A DNA stretch of 64,000 bases from Armadillidium nasatum. Lineage: Eukaryota > Arthropoda > Malacostraca > Isopoda > Armadillidiidae. The notes under the pieces were generated by a model. The model searched no databases and had not been told where the DNA came from. It worked only from the letters and a program-made list of their open reading frames with translations. Shown piece after piece: positions 26,608-35,890 of the stretch (position 1 is its first letter; the number at the start of each line of letters is the position of its first letter). The position numbers and the translations under genes were made by a program. Location of the stretch: the NCBI GenBank assembly GCA_009176605.1, contig SEYY01000183.1, positions 1-64,000 of the forward strand. The letters run 5' to 3'.

Positions 26608-28410
26608 ATGTCATTATCCGTCGAACAAGAGGATGAACTGATTAATGTTTTATTAAAACATCCACAAGTTCTGAGTACTGGGGATGACGATGTAGGATTA
26701 GCTAAAAACGTAACTCATTTTATTGAATTGGAAACAGACAAACCAATTAGAATACCCGTTAGACGATTCCAAGGACCTCTAGCTCAGGAAATCGAGAGAG
26801 AATGTGACAACTTATTGCGCGAAAACATCATCAGACCTAGCAAATCACCTTATTCAGCTCCAGTCGTACCGGTAAGAAAACCTGATGGTTCTTTACGACT
26901 GTGTATAGATTATCGTAAGTTGAATGGTGTAACCAAGGGTGATTCCTTTCCACTACCCAATTTAATCGATATGATCTATAATATGTACGGGAATACCTAT
27001 TTCTCTACTATAGATCTTATCAAAGGGTATTATCAGATTGCTATGGACCCTGATAGCGTTGAAAAAACTGCATTTTCTACACCATTTGGGCAGTATGAAT
27101 ACCTTAAAATGCCTTTCGGAGTCAAGAATGGACCTGCTACATTCCAGCGGGGCATGATGATTGCTCTTGCTGGAATACCGTGGGAAAAAGTGATGGTCTA
27201 CCTAGATGATATCATTATCCTGGGAAAGACATTTGAAGAACATCTACAAACACTTGATCAGGTCTTGACGGCACTAGAAACAAATGGGTATAAACTGCGT
27301 CCGAAGAAGACAACGCTCTGCAAAAAAGAAGTTGAATTCCTAGGTCATAAAATTTCCAAAAAGGGAATCTTACCATTGGACAAAAATCTTAAAGGAATAC
27401 TAGAGTTTCCCATACCAGCTACAATAAAACAATTAAGACAATTCTTGGGTATGGTGAATTTTTACAGACGGCATATCAGGAATTGTTCTCAAATTTCGAA
27501 ACCATTATCCTCACAAACGGGAGGTAAAACAGTAATGTGGACACCAGAATGTCAAAGTGCATTTGAAGAATTAAAAAATGCCTTGGTAAGTCCCACACTG
27601 TTGGGTTTTCCTGATTATAACCCCAACGCTTCTCCATTGGAATTGAATGTCGATGCATCACTTATAGGTGCTGGAGCCTGTCTATCCCAAAAACAAGATG
27701 GCTTGTATCGTCCTATAGCATTCATATCTACAACATTCACTAAAGCTCAGCAGAATTATAGTACTATAGACAAGGAGCTTACCGCTTTACGGTGGGCGTG
27801 TAAGTCATTAAAACCATTCCTTAGGGGAATTAGATTTGTACTATATACTGACCATTTACCTCTTATATATCTACAAAATATGAGCATGGTTGATGGAAGA
27901 TTGGCCCGTACTTGGGAGGAACTGAACGAATTCGATTTTGATCTTAGACACATAGAGGGTAAGAAAAATCTTGTCGCTGATGCCTTGTCTAGATCTCCTA
28001 TACCTAACCTAGAAAAAGGTGAATTATCCGAAAATTGGAAATCCGCAGAATTCATACCTCCAGGGTTTGAACTAGTAGAGGTACCAGGAGGGGGAAATGC
28101 TCTATTCATGTGTTTTTCCTTATTTCTTTTTGGGAATTTGGACAATCACATGGACCTCAGAGAGATGGTGGTGGATGAACTTTTGAAGAAATTAGACCGT
28201 TATAACCTAAAAGAAAAAAATATCCGGAAAAAAATCCGATCCATGCGAAATAGTGGACAAATCCCGATTCCAGAGGTTATAGAGGCTTTCTGTAATATGT
28301 TTCAGACCACTGTCAAAGTATATTACAACTATGAAAGGCCTATAATTTATGGACACCAATACACGGACCAAGTTTGTGTATTGACAATGTCTTGGAGGGA
28401 TCCACTATAA
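26608..28410 (+). CDS. pol: Reverse transcriptase, RNase H and OTU-like segment of the LTR element
   Basis: RT motifs appear in order: VPVRKPDGSLRLCIDYRKLN, STIDLIKGYYQIAMD, AFSTPFGQYEYLKMPFG and the catalytic VMVYLDDIIIL, then EFLGHKIS. RNase H follows with LNVDASLIGAGACLSQ, STIDKELTALRWA, LYTDHLPL and VADALSR. The last about 125 residues form a further segment, VEVPGGGNALFMCFSLFLFG, with HMDLREMVVDELL and IPIPEVIEAFCNMFQTTVKV. This follows the outline of OTU-family proteins (GDGNCLFRALS, LR..vv, E...A....v.i.V). RT and RNase H copy RNA into DNA; a role for the OTU-like segment is not established. Confidence 0.9.
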   Translation: MSLSVEQEDELINVLLKHPQVLSTGDDDVGLAKNVTHFIELETDKPIRIPVRRFQGPLAQEIERECDNLLRENIIRPSKSPYSAPVVPVRKPDGSLRLCIDYRKLNGVTKGDSFPLPNLIDMIYNMYGNTYFSTIDLIKGYYQIAMDPDSVEKTAFSTPFGQYEYLKMPFGVKNGPATFQRGMMIALAGIPWEKVMVYLDDIIILGKTFEEHLQTLDQVLTALETNGYKLRPKKTTLCKKEVEFLGHKISKKGILPLDKNLKGILEFPIPATIKQLRQFLGMVNFYRRHIRNCSQISKPLSSQTGGKTVMWTPECQSAFEELKNALVSPTLLGFPDYNPNASPLELNVDASLIGAGACLSQKQDGLYRPIAFISTTFTKAQQNYSTIDKELTALRWACKSLKPFLRGIRFVLYTDHLPLIYLQNMSMVDGRLARTWEELNEFDFDLRHIEGKKNLVADALSRSPIPNLEKGELSENWKSAEFIPPGFELVEVPGGGNALFMCFSLFLFGNLDNHMDLREMVVDELLKKLDRYNLKEKNIRKKIRSMRNSGQIPIPEVIEAFCNMFQTTVKVYYNYERPIIYGHQYTDQVCVLTMSWRDPL

Positions 28411-28429
28411 TTATCTGAAACCATATCCA

Positions 28430-29776
28430 GTGATTAAAACCGCAATGAATGAGGTAATTATCAATATTTATCAGATTTCTGCATTATATGATAATGTTGA
28501 TCTATCTCATAATAATATCAATGAACTTGACATTATGAGAGATCAAAATGATGATCCCATCATTAAATCATTGATAAGACATGTCTCTTTGAAAATTCAA
28601 GCCAATCGGTGGCCTAAGACTTTAAAAATTTTTAAACCCCATATTAATGGACTGAACTTAGACAATGATATCTTATATTATGTACACCCAAATGGTAAAA
28701 CACAGTTTGTAATCTCTTTTAATCTATTACTGTCCATAGTTATTAGATTACATTGGAATTGTGCTCATATAGGCAGGAACAAATTGTTAGAACTCGTCTA
28801 TAAATATTTATGGCACCCACGAGTAAATCAGGTTGTGTCCGACATTGTTAGATGCTGTCCTACCTGCCAACAACTTAAAACACATTCCAGTAATGTAATG
28901 GTACCAACTTTAAAAATCACAGCTAGTAGTCCATTTGACTTAGTAGCAATGGACTTACTACAATTTCCAACAACCATGGCTGGAAATAAATATGCTGTTG
29001 TACTGATTGACCATTTTTCTAAATGGGCTAACGTAGTAGCCGTCCCAGATAAGCAAAGTATCACTATAGCAAACGTACTACGCAATAAAATCTTGCCTTT
29101 CTTGCCAAAAATTCCCACCAGAATGTTAACAGATAACGGAATGGAATTTGTGGCTGACCCATTTCAAAATGTTTTAGCTGAATTTAACATCAAACATATA
29201 AGGACCTCACCTTTACATCCTGCTAGTAATGGGATGTGTGAAAGGTTTAACCGCAGTTTAATTCAGTCACTCAAGTGCTTAGTATTAGAACATGCTACAG
29301 ATTGGGATGAGGAGCTACCTTCCTCTGTAATCATCTATAATCATACCAGACATAGTACTTTACAGGCATCTCCATCAGATTTCTTATTGAGAAACGCTCA
29401 TACTGAAATTAAACATGCTTTCCCTCAATATTGGAATGAGGGTACCCCGAATTTTCAACCATATAAAAAAGGCCAGTGGGTAGCCAAAAAGGTTATAAGT
29501 AAAGGTCATCATGTAGCTAATAAATTTAAAAATAATTGGGAAGGACCATTCATCGTCACTGCAGTCAATAAAAATAGAGTAACTTACCTAATTAAAAGAG
29601 TCGGTAATAATAGTGCTAAGGAAGAAAAGATCCATCACTCACACTTACGTAAATGGGTGGACATTCCAAAATATTTACAGAGGAACCCACTATTTCGGGA
29701 ACGGGTTTTCCAAACAGATGACGAAGAAGATGATGATACAATGTTAGAGGGAATTAGACCAACAACTCATTGTTAG
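28430..29776 (+). CDS. pol: Integrase region of the LTR element
   Basis: The HHCC zinc-binding module is visible (LHWNCAHIGRNKL ... CCPTCQQLK). The DDE core follows: VAMDLLQFP, LIDHFSKW, LTDNGMEFV, then SPLHPASNGMCERFNRSL. Near the C-terminus WEGPFIVTAVNKNRVTYLI resembles the GPY/F module of Ty3/Gypsy integrases. The tail is acidic (TDDEEDDDTMLEG). Integrase inserts the DNA copy into the genome. Confidence 0.93.
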   Translation: MIKTAMNEVIINIYQISALYDNVDLSHNNINELDIMRDQNDDPIIKSLIRHVSLKIQANRWPKTLKIFKPHINGLNLDNDILYYVHPNGKTQFVISFNLLLSIVIRLHWNCAHIGRNKLLELVYKYLWHPRVNQVVSDIVRCCPTCQQLKTHSSNVMVPTLKITASSPFDLVAMDLLQFPTTMAGNKYAVVLIDHFSKWANVVAVPDKQSITIANVLRNKILPFLPKIPTRMLTDNGMEFVADPFQNVLAEFNIKHIRTSPLHPASNGMCERFNRSLIQSLKCLVLEHATDWDEELPSSVIIYNHTRHSTLQASPSDFLLRNAHTEIKHAFPQYWNEGTPNFQPYKKGQWVAKKVISKGHHVANKFKNNWEGPFIVTAVNKNRVTYLIKRVGNNSAKEEKIHHSHLRKWVDIPKYLQRNPLFRERVFQTDDEEDDDTMLEGIRPTTHC

Positions 29777-29806
29777 AAGAATCTGACTTTTCTGACGAAG
29801 TTTCAA

Positions 29807-30776
29807 ATGTCGTTAGCGAAAGATGATTATGGAGATTATAATGAATCTTCAATTGATGAAGATGATTTTGAGGGATTTCCTGTAGATAATGATGGAACAT
29901 CAAGACAGACAAACATTTTAGATAAATTAGTGAGTGAATTAGAGCGATTGCAGAATATACAGAATAGGGTATCATCAGAACAACGGCGAGATAACTCGGT
30001 GGAAATTGGAGTCGTAGAGAATGTAAACGTGCCGACAGTCACAAACAATGACAGTAGTATAGATTTGTCAAATATTTCACCTATTAGTTTAGTTTTTTCT
30101 GTCTGTAGTTTTTCACCTTCTTTTTCTCATTCACATATATTTTCTAGAACAAAGGATTCTCTTTGTACCATCAGCTATTCCCCTGAATTTCAACAAACCT
30201 TGTGCTCTATTATCGAACCCAATGTTAATCTAGAGGAGCCAACTAATCAAGATATTCTCTTTGATTATCCAGTCTACAATAGTAAAACTCCTGAAGTGAC
30301 TGAGTTTTCCTTCAGTGGATTTGAAGTACCTCAAGACAATTCTTTTGAGTTTAGCGGATTCAAGGAACCTACACTTCAATGGACATCACTCCACAATTCG
30401 AAAGACTCTCTAATAGATCAAGTTTTTGGAGATGGTTCGGGAGCTGAAGCATTGGAATTGGAATGGGATGATTCAGCTTTAATAAATGTATCGCCACTAT
30501 CGGAAAGTACATATCAAGAAAGAATCATACAGGACAAACAAGATTCATCTTGTGAACCTACTGATGATTGTACCGTTACTGATCACACACAGTCTCCGAA
30601 ATACTTTATTACAATTTTTGGCTGACAATTATCAACTTACAGACATTTCTTCAATTCCCGATTTGGATGAATTAACTCCAACTTATTCCATAGAGGGAGA
30701 AGTATTACTGAAAAGAAGAATATCTCAAACTTATAATCTAGAAACTGGGAAAAGTTACACAAACAATAACACCTAG
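29807..30776 (+). CDS. Acidic accessory ORF region of the LTR element
   Basis: A region downstream of integrase with an acidic N-terminus (EDDFEGFPVDNDG), a short predicted coiled coil (ILDKLVSELERLQNIQ), a serine-rich middle and acidic motifs such as LELEWDDSAL and FSFSGFEV. It matches no domain I know. Related, older sequence at 4440-5640 keeps the same blocks in the same order, so the region is a constant part of this element family. The acidic short motifs would suit protein-protein contact, which is a guess. Confidence 0.65.
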
Positions 30777-30969
30777 AGTGGTAATAGAACCAGTTGGTAA
30801 ACGAACGTTCACCAGATCACAAGGGAAAGCACAGGAGTATCCTAATGTAATGTCCAAACCTTTGGAGTGGAAGGAGTGGAAAACTAACCCTGTTATTTTT
30901 TCTGCTGCTATCTCTACTACTATTTCTACTACTATTTCAGCTGCTATTTCGACTCCTATCAATACGACT

Positions 30970-31130
30970 AGGTAGTTATCGGTATCGTTATCGGTAATAG
31001 ATGGTATCAGTATCAGTATCTGTTATAGACATATCATTATGACAAAGTAGTTTATCGGGATCAGTATCGGTTGTAGACATATCACTACGACAAAGTAGTT
31101 ATCGGCATCGGTATCGGTTATAGAGGTATT
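30970..31130 (+). repeat. Short tandem repeat inside the LTR element (TATCGGTATCGGTTATAGA)
   Basis: About three units of roughly 50-70 bases built from TAGTTATCGGTATCGG, ATAGACATATCA and ACAAAGTAG, between the acidic ORF and the 484-residue ORF. Confidence 0.75.
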
Positions 31131-31577
31131 GGACAGAACAAAAAGCTAGGTTATATTTTGGTCTTATGAAGTCTCTATAATGATGAAAACAAAGTAAAAC
31201 TAGATAATCAGATTATCATTTCAATGTTAAATTCAGTCAATTCTTTAGTTGTCCCATAAAATTAACTTATAAACCCCTATTGGTTGTTATTAAACGATTC
31301 CTACTCTCCAAAATGAATAATACAAACATTCCATTTTCCCTTTAGTGGAGATAAAATCATTTTTAAGTTTGTTTTCGTGAAGAATTATTTTGCCCCCATT
31401 CCTATTCTAACGTAAAGTAATTGATTTGAGAATTTTATTAGTTGGAAAAAGATCGAGTTGATGTTATTGAGGTGTTGCGAGAAATGGGAGATGATAATTA
31501 TATAATTAAATTAATAATTTTTTTTCTATTTTCATTTCCTTTAGACATCCTAGGAAGCGAGGAAAGGGTAGATCAAT

Positions 31578-33032
31578 ATGGCTGAAAACAATCAATCCAC
31601 AAGAAAAATTCATATGCTGGTTGTAGGAAGTTCGGAAGCTGGCATTTTTAGAACAGGGCATGCTTTCCTCAGAGATGAATATAATATTGCAGTATATGTC
31701 GTAAATCATTCAGGATGTACCCTTGAACAAAGTTTAGGACTCCTTAAAAGAGCCATGAAGCCTCACTTTGACATCATTCTTGTGTGGGCATTAACTCCAC
31801 TGGCATGGATACGCACTACCATTCGTACACGGGGAAGAAGAGAAATGACTGTTTTCCGACCTAATCCTTTCTTCTCCATCAATGCCATACCCGGTATAAT
31901 GGCCCAAATTACGACACATGCTTTTAGTAGGAATAACCAATGTCGGGTATACCTCGTTATACCTGCAGTTAAAGACATGTACACGTTTAACCAGACTAGA
32001 CTGATCAGAGAATGGGGCCCAACTTACAAAGATTTCTTAAACGATGATGACCGCCTCAATCCTATAGTCATGAACAAACACTCCTGTCATGTTTACGAAC
32101 AATTTAAGTCCCTTGGTCAAGATCAATTTCATTGGCCAGGCAAATTATTAATGTATGGAAATTTTGCACTCAATAGTTATTATGGAAAATACTCTCGTAA
32201 GTACAAGTATAAACAGCAGAAAACTCCTCATGCTGCCTATCTTTGTGGCGAATCATTGAGTTTAAACCTTGGCTTGATCCCGGATGGTCTCCATGGAAAT
32301 CAAACATTCCTCAAATACTTTATGATAGCCCACAGATGGGTATTGGACCCTTTTCGGGAGGTTGAAAGACCTTTACCACCCGGTGGAAAAAGAACCAGAC
32401 ATATATCCGAACAACACCAAAGAATGTTGGAATATTCTTTACATTCCAATCACCTCCATACAGATGTGGAGCGAAATGAAGCAAGAACCGAGGATGAATC
32501 GGATTCTGTTGGTGATGAAGAGGAACCCCAAAGCCAGAGGAGGAGGATAGAAGAAGAACCACATAACCCAACCCATGATCGAGTTGGAGAAATACTTTAT
32601 AGATTCGTCGACCTAGAACAACCTTCCACGTCTCATGAAGGTCGCAGTTTTCGAGACCGAAACCATTCACCAACAGAGTACCGTGGAGTATGTGAAGCCC
32701 AATGGGTGGTCTCTCCTGAATCAAGCTCAATGCAAATGCGTGTAGTAGGGATGCAAGATTATTCTTCGCTCCCACCGCCGTTATTACCTAATCATGACCA
32801 TGTAAATAGTAGTAACCCTGTCTCCTTAACTAACCCACCTAACCTACCTTCTTTTCATATAAACTTAAATAATTCCCGAGTTGTAAGCCTCCAAGCTAAA
32901 GTATACGATATTTTAGCGGAATTTGACCTTTTAAGAAGGCGTAACCGACAAGAAAAATTAGAAATACTCGATGAATTATCCCAGGCGATCGAGATAATAA
33001 AAGCAATACTCCGAAATCAACAGTGGGTATAA
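31578..33032 (+). CDS. 484-residue ORF of the LTR element with SGNH-hydrolase-like outline
   Basis: A single open frame between the acidic ORF and the 3' LTR. The first 270 residues have the layout of an SGNH/GDSL fold: IHMLVVGSSEAG (strand 1 with a nucleophile-type Ser), VVNHSGCTLEQ (block II-like Gly), HFDIILVWAL (block III strand), CRVYLVIPAV (next strand) and LIPDGLHGNQTFLKYF (block V-like DGLH). The C-terminal 210 residues are low-complexity and charged (DEEEPQSQRRRIEEE), ending in a predicted helix (QEKLEILDELSQAIEIIKA). No signal peptide or membrane helix is seen, so it is not an envelope protein. Esterase domains of this fold are known in ORF1 of CR1-type LINEs; in a Gypsy element I do not recall one. 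Fold assignment is moderate. Confidence 0.55.
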   Translation: MAENNQSTRKIHMLVVGSSEAGIFRTGHAFLRDEYNIAVYVVNHSGCTLEQSLGLLKRAMKPHFDIILVWALTPLAWIRTTIRTRGRREMTVFRPNPFFSINAIPGIMAQITTHAFSRNNQCRVYLVIPAVKDMYTFNQTRLIREWGPTYKDFLNDDDRLNPIVMNKHSCHVYEQFKSLGQDQFHWPGKLLMYGNFALNSYYGKYSRKYKYKQQKTPHAAYLCGESLSLNLGLIPDGLHGNQTFLKYFMIAHRWVLDPFREVERPLPPGGKRTRHISEQHQRMLEYSLHSNHLHTDVERNEARTEDESDSVGDEEEPQSQRRRIEEEPHNPTHDRVGEILYRFVDLEQPSTSHEGRSFRDRNHSPTEYRGVCEAQWVVSPESSSMQMRVVGMQDYSSLPPPLLPNHDHVNSSNPVSLTNPPNLPSFHINLNNSRVVSLQAKVYDILAEFDLLRRRNRQEKLEILDELSQAIEIIKAILRNQQWV

Positions 33033-33055
33033 GTAAAAGGGGGGGTTAAAGATTT

Positions 33056-33067
33056 AGGAGGGGAGGG
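33056..33067 (+). promoter_or_regulatory. Polypurine tract of the LTR element
   Basis: AGGAGGGGAGGG directly before the TG start of the 3' LTR, the usual primer for plus-strand DNA synthesis. Confidence 0.85.
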
Positions 33068-34614
33068 TGAAAGGGAGAGTGTAATTAAGAATTAAATTTA
33101 TATTTATATAAATTTCAACTTCTACTCAGAGTATTATTTTTTTTATTATTTCTAAAGAATTTTATAATTTTGTAAACATTTTTTTATTAAAATACTTTTT
33201 CTTTTGCAGTATAAGAGATAGTTCTTACATTTTTTTGAGAGTTATTCAATTCTTATTTTCGACTTAAATATAAAAATTTGAATAATATATAGAGAGTATA
33301 GATTTTTGTAAAACAAGATTCTTTAAGTGCAGCTGTGATTTGGGAAATCCAAATTCGAGCTAATTATTTTTGATCTCAATCTCAAATTAAATCCTTGAAC
33401 CCATACAGGTAACCGGGCCGTTAATTTGTCCTATGTTAAACGTTTGGAAAATAAAATATAATAATAATGAAAAATTAAATTGATATATGATGCACACATG
33501 TATATGTGTATACACATATACATGAGTGTACTCATTGTTTGTAATTTTGTTAGGTTTTAGTTTGAAGGATTGCATAAAGGAAGGCAATTTTGATTGAAAA
33601 AGAGATAACAAGTCCTATATACAACAGGTTTGTTAAAAATTGCGAATCATATAAATAATAAAAATGTTTAATTAAATTTTGTAAATACGTACTCACATAT
33701 ATATATGTATACATATATATATGTGGGTGGGTATATAGTTTATATTTTACTAGGACTTCTATTCTCGGATTTGATTTTAACCTTGGAATTAAACCGGACT
33801 TCTATTGTTGGAATTGATCTCTGATGGTGTCGGGTGTTTGATCCTGTGTTGTCACAAGAGCGAAATTTCAATAAATAAATAATATCTCAATCGATCTCTT
33901 TCTCAAGATAAATCTTGAGATACTTAGATAAGTTTTCACAAATTTTACTTACATCTCGTACGTTCTTATTTCCTATCGTAATTCCTTTCTTGATCTTTCC
34001 TATTACTAACAATTAATAATTTCCGCCGCTCTTCTCTAACATCGACTCGATCGCCCTGGGACCGGTAAAATCACAAAGTAATAATCAGAACTTAATTGGT
34101 TATATATACATATATATATATAATTTGAAATTGAAAATTGTCTTTGTAAAAGTTATTTATTTTTGAATTTGAATTGCTCATTTGGAGATCTAAAACAGTT
34201 GTCACAGTTACTTACAAATAAAGGTTAGTTTAAGTTGAGAAGCTTCTTTTCCCTGTGTCTGAAGCCCTTATTGATTGACTTTGAGACTTTAGGAAATAGA
34301 CCACTTACTAGTTACTGACGAACCGACCGAGTGACGAAAACTTTAGTTACTTGGAAGACATAACATTTCTCAAACATTACTATCTACGTGTTCCGAAGGG
34401 AGGGTCCAGTGACCGAACACCTGATAATTAAGAAACGTCTGGCCACGGTTAGAGTTTAAAAACCTCAAAATACACGGTGAGTTAGATGTATATTGTTTTT
34501 TGTTTTATGTGAGGGAATAAGGGCCTTAAAAATTGTGATACCTGTTGGGCTGCCGACAACACAACATAATACACTTCAGAGAGTTGGGTTGGAAGCCTTT
34601 TGCTCCCCCTTACA
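33068..34614 (+). repeat. 3' LTR of Ty3/Gypsy-type element
   Basis: Near-identical partner of the LTR at 21529-23083, with TG...CA ends. It is followed not by a target duplication but by sequence with AGGGACCCTTTTTTGGATC, which resembles the element's own leader after the primer site (AGGGACCCTCTTTTGGATC). Confidence 0.95.
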
Positions 34615-34699
34615 CGGGATCATGAGCGTCAAAAGGGACCCTTTTTTGGATCTTCGACATAGATAGAGAATAAATAAGTTTGGAGTAACCATGTGGTTA

Positions 34700-35890
34700 A
34701 ATACTTTACCTGGCATGCGTCGCTACTCTCCAAGCTCCCCTCCTTTGGGTTTCCTCCTCCTCTTTGCTTACTCTTGTCTAGTTTTCTCTCAGATCGTTCC
34801 ATTTCAGCAGTTGTAGATGGAGCGACCTCTTCCTCCTTTTCTGTCAACTGTGGTGTTCCTCAGGGTTCTGTTTTATCTCCAACCTTATTCTTACTTTTCA
34901 TTAACGATCTTCTCCACTGCACTTCTAACTCTGTTCACTCTTATGCTGATGATTCAACTCTACATTCTTCTACTCATTTCAAATCTGCTCCCTCTTTTGC
35001 TTCTAGACTTGCTTCTCGTCTTCAACTTTCCGATTCTATTCTTGCCGATCTGGATGGAATTTCCCGGTGGGGTCATAGCAACCTTGTGAAATTCAACTCT
35101 TTAAAAACTAAACTTCTTTACATCTCCCTCTCAAAAACACCTCCTAACTTTCCTATCCTCTTCGATGGCTCTCCCGTCTCACCTGTAAATAACATTAACA
35201 TTCTTGGTCTAAACATAAACAACAAACTGTCTTGGAAACCACATATCACAATGGTTGCTAAAGCTGCCTCTAAGAAGCTGGGAGTTCTGTTCAGGTTGCG
35301 AGAGTTTTTTTCTTCTGAGCAGTTACTCCAAATATATAAGGGTCTTATTCGCCCTTGTATGGAGTACTGTTCTCACATTTGGGGGGGCTCTGGCTCCTCC
35401 TCTCTTCTGGATAGGGTTGAGTCAAAAGCTAAAAGATTAATAAACTATCCCCTACTTTCAAACTCTCTTGACCCTCTGTCCCTGCGACATGACGTTGGCG
35501 CGCTATCTCTTTTCTACAGGTACTACAATGGCAGGTGCTCGAGGGAATTGGCCTCTCGCATTCCTCCACCGTTGCGTCGTCCTCCTCGCTGCACGAGGGG
35601 TGCCCTGCTTTCGCACCAATTTTGTGTGGATGTAGGAAACCCAGGCTAGCCCGTTGTGGTACCTCCTTCTTTCCAGCCACCTCTATTCTGTGGAATTCTC
35701 TACCATCTTCTATTTTTCCAACTGTATTTAATCTTCCACTCTTCAAGTCTTCCGTCTGCGCCCACCTGAGGGCTGTGCGTTAGGTGTGTGTGTTTGTGTG
35801 AGTTTGTCCTTGTGTGTGTGTGCCCCTCCTTGAAAAGGGCTCTGCCCGTGAGTGGTGGCGTTTTGTAAAAAAAAAAAAAAAAAAAAAAAA
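34700..35890 (+). mobile_element. Jockey-type LINE, 5'-truncated, with poly(A) tail
   Basis: A 318-residue frame starting in the palm: [54 protein letters not shown] and HSYADDSTLHSS. It then shows the family C-terminal signature KKLGVLFRLREFFSSEQLL and HIWGGSGSSSLLDRVESKAK. Coding continues one frame over toward FPTVFNLPLFKSSVCAHL near 35760. The 3' end is a GT-rich stretch, CCCCTCCTTGAAAAGGGCTC, and a poly(A) of about 23 bases at 35868-35890. It is the best-preserved jockey copy in the window and so the youngest, but it lacks the endonuclease and the front of the RT. It sits directly between the LTR element and a hAT transposon. Confidence 0.9.

Larger units (their letters stand above)
21529..34614 (+). 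mobile_element. Ty3/Gypsy-type LTR retrotransposon with extra OTU-like, acidic and SGNH-like ORFs
   Basis: A 13.1-kb element in the order LTR, primer site, gag, protease, RT, RNase H, OTU-like segment, integrase, acidic ORF, 484-residue ORF, polypurine tract, LTR. RT with a YLDDI box and integrase downstream of RNase H place it in Ty3/Gypsy. The two LTRs are nearly identical, so it is young. It looks almost whole, with perhaps two or three breaks in gag-pol. It has no env-like ORF: neither extra ORF shows a signal peptide or membrane segment. An older relative of the acidic region lies at 4440-5640, and a Gypsy-type integrase fossil at 59470-60150. Confidence 0.93.

Noticed and set aside
27476-29118. 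Minus-strand ORFs within the LTR element
   Set aside because: Shadows of RT-RNase H and integrase; no start context or domain.
31578-33032. Envelope gene of an endogenous retrovirus
   Set aside because: No signal peptide, furin-like site or membrane helix is visible; the motifs fit an SGNH-like fold better.
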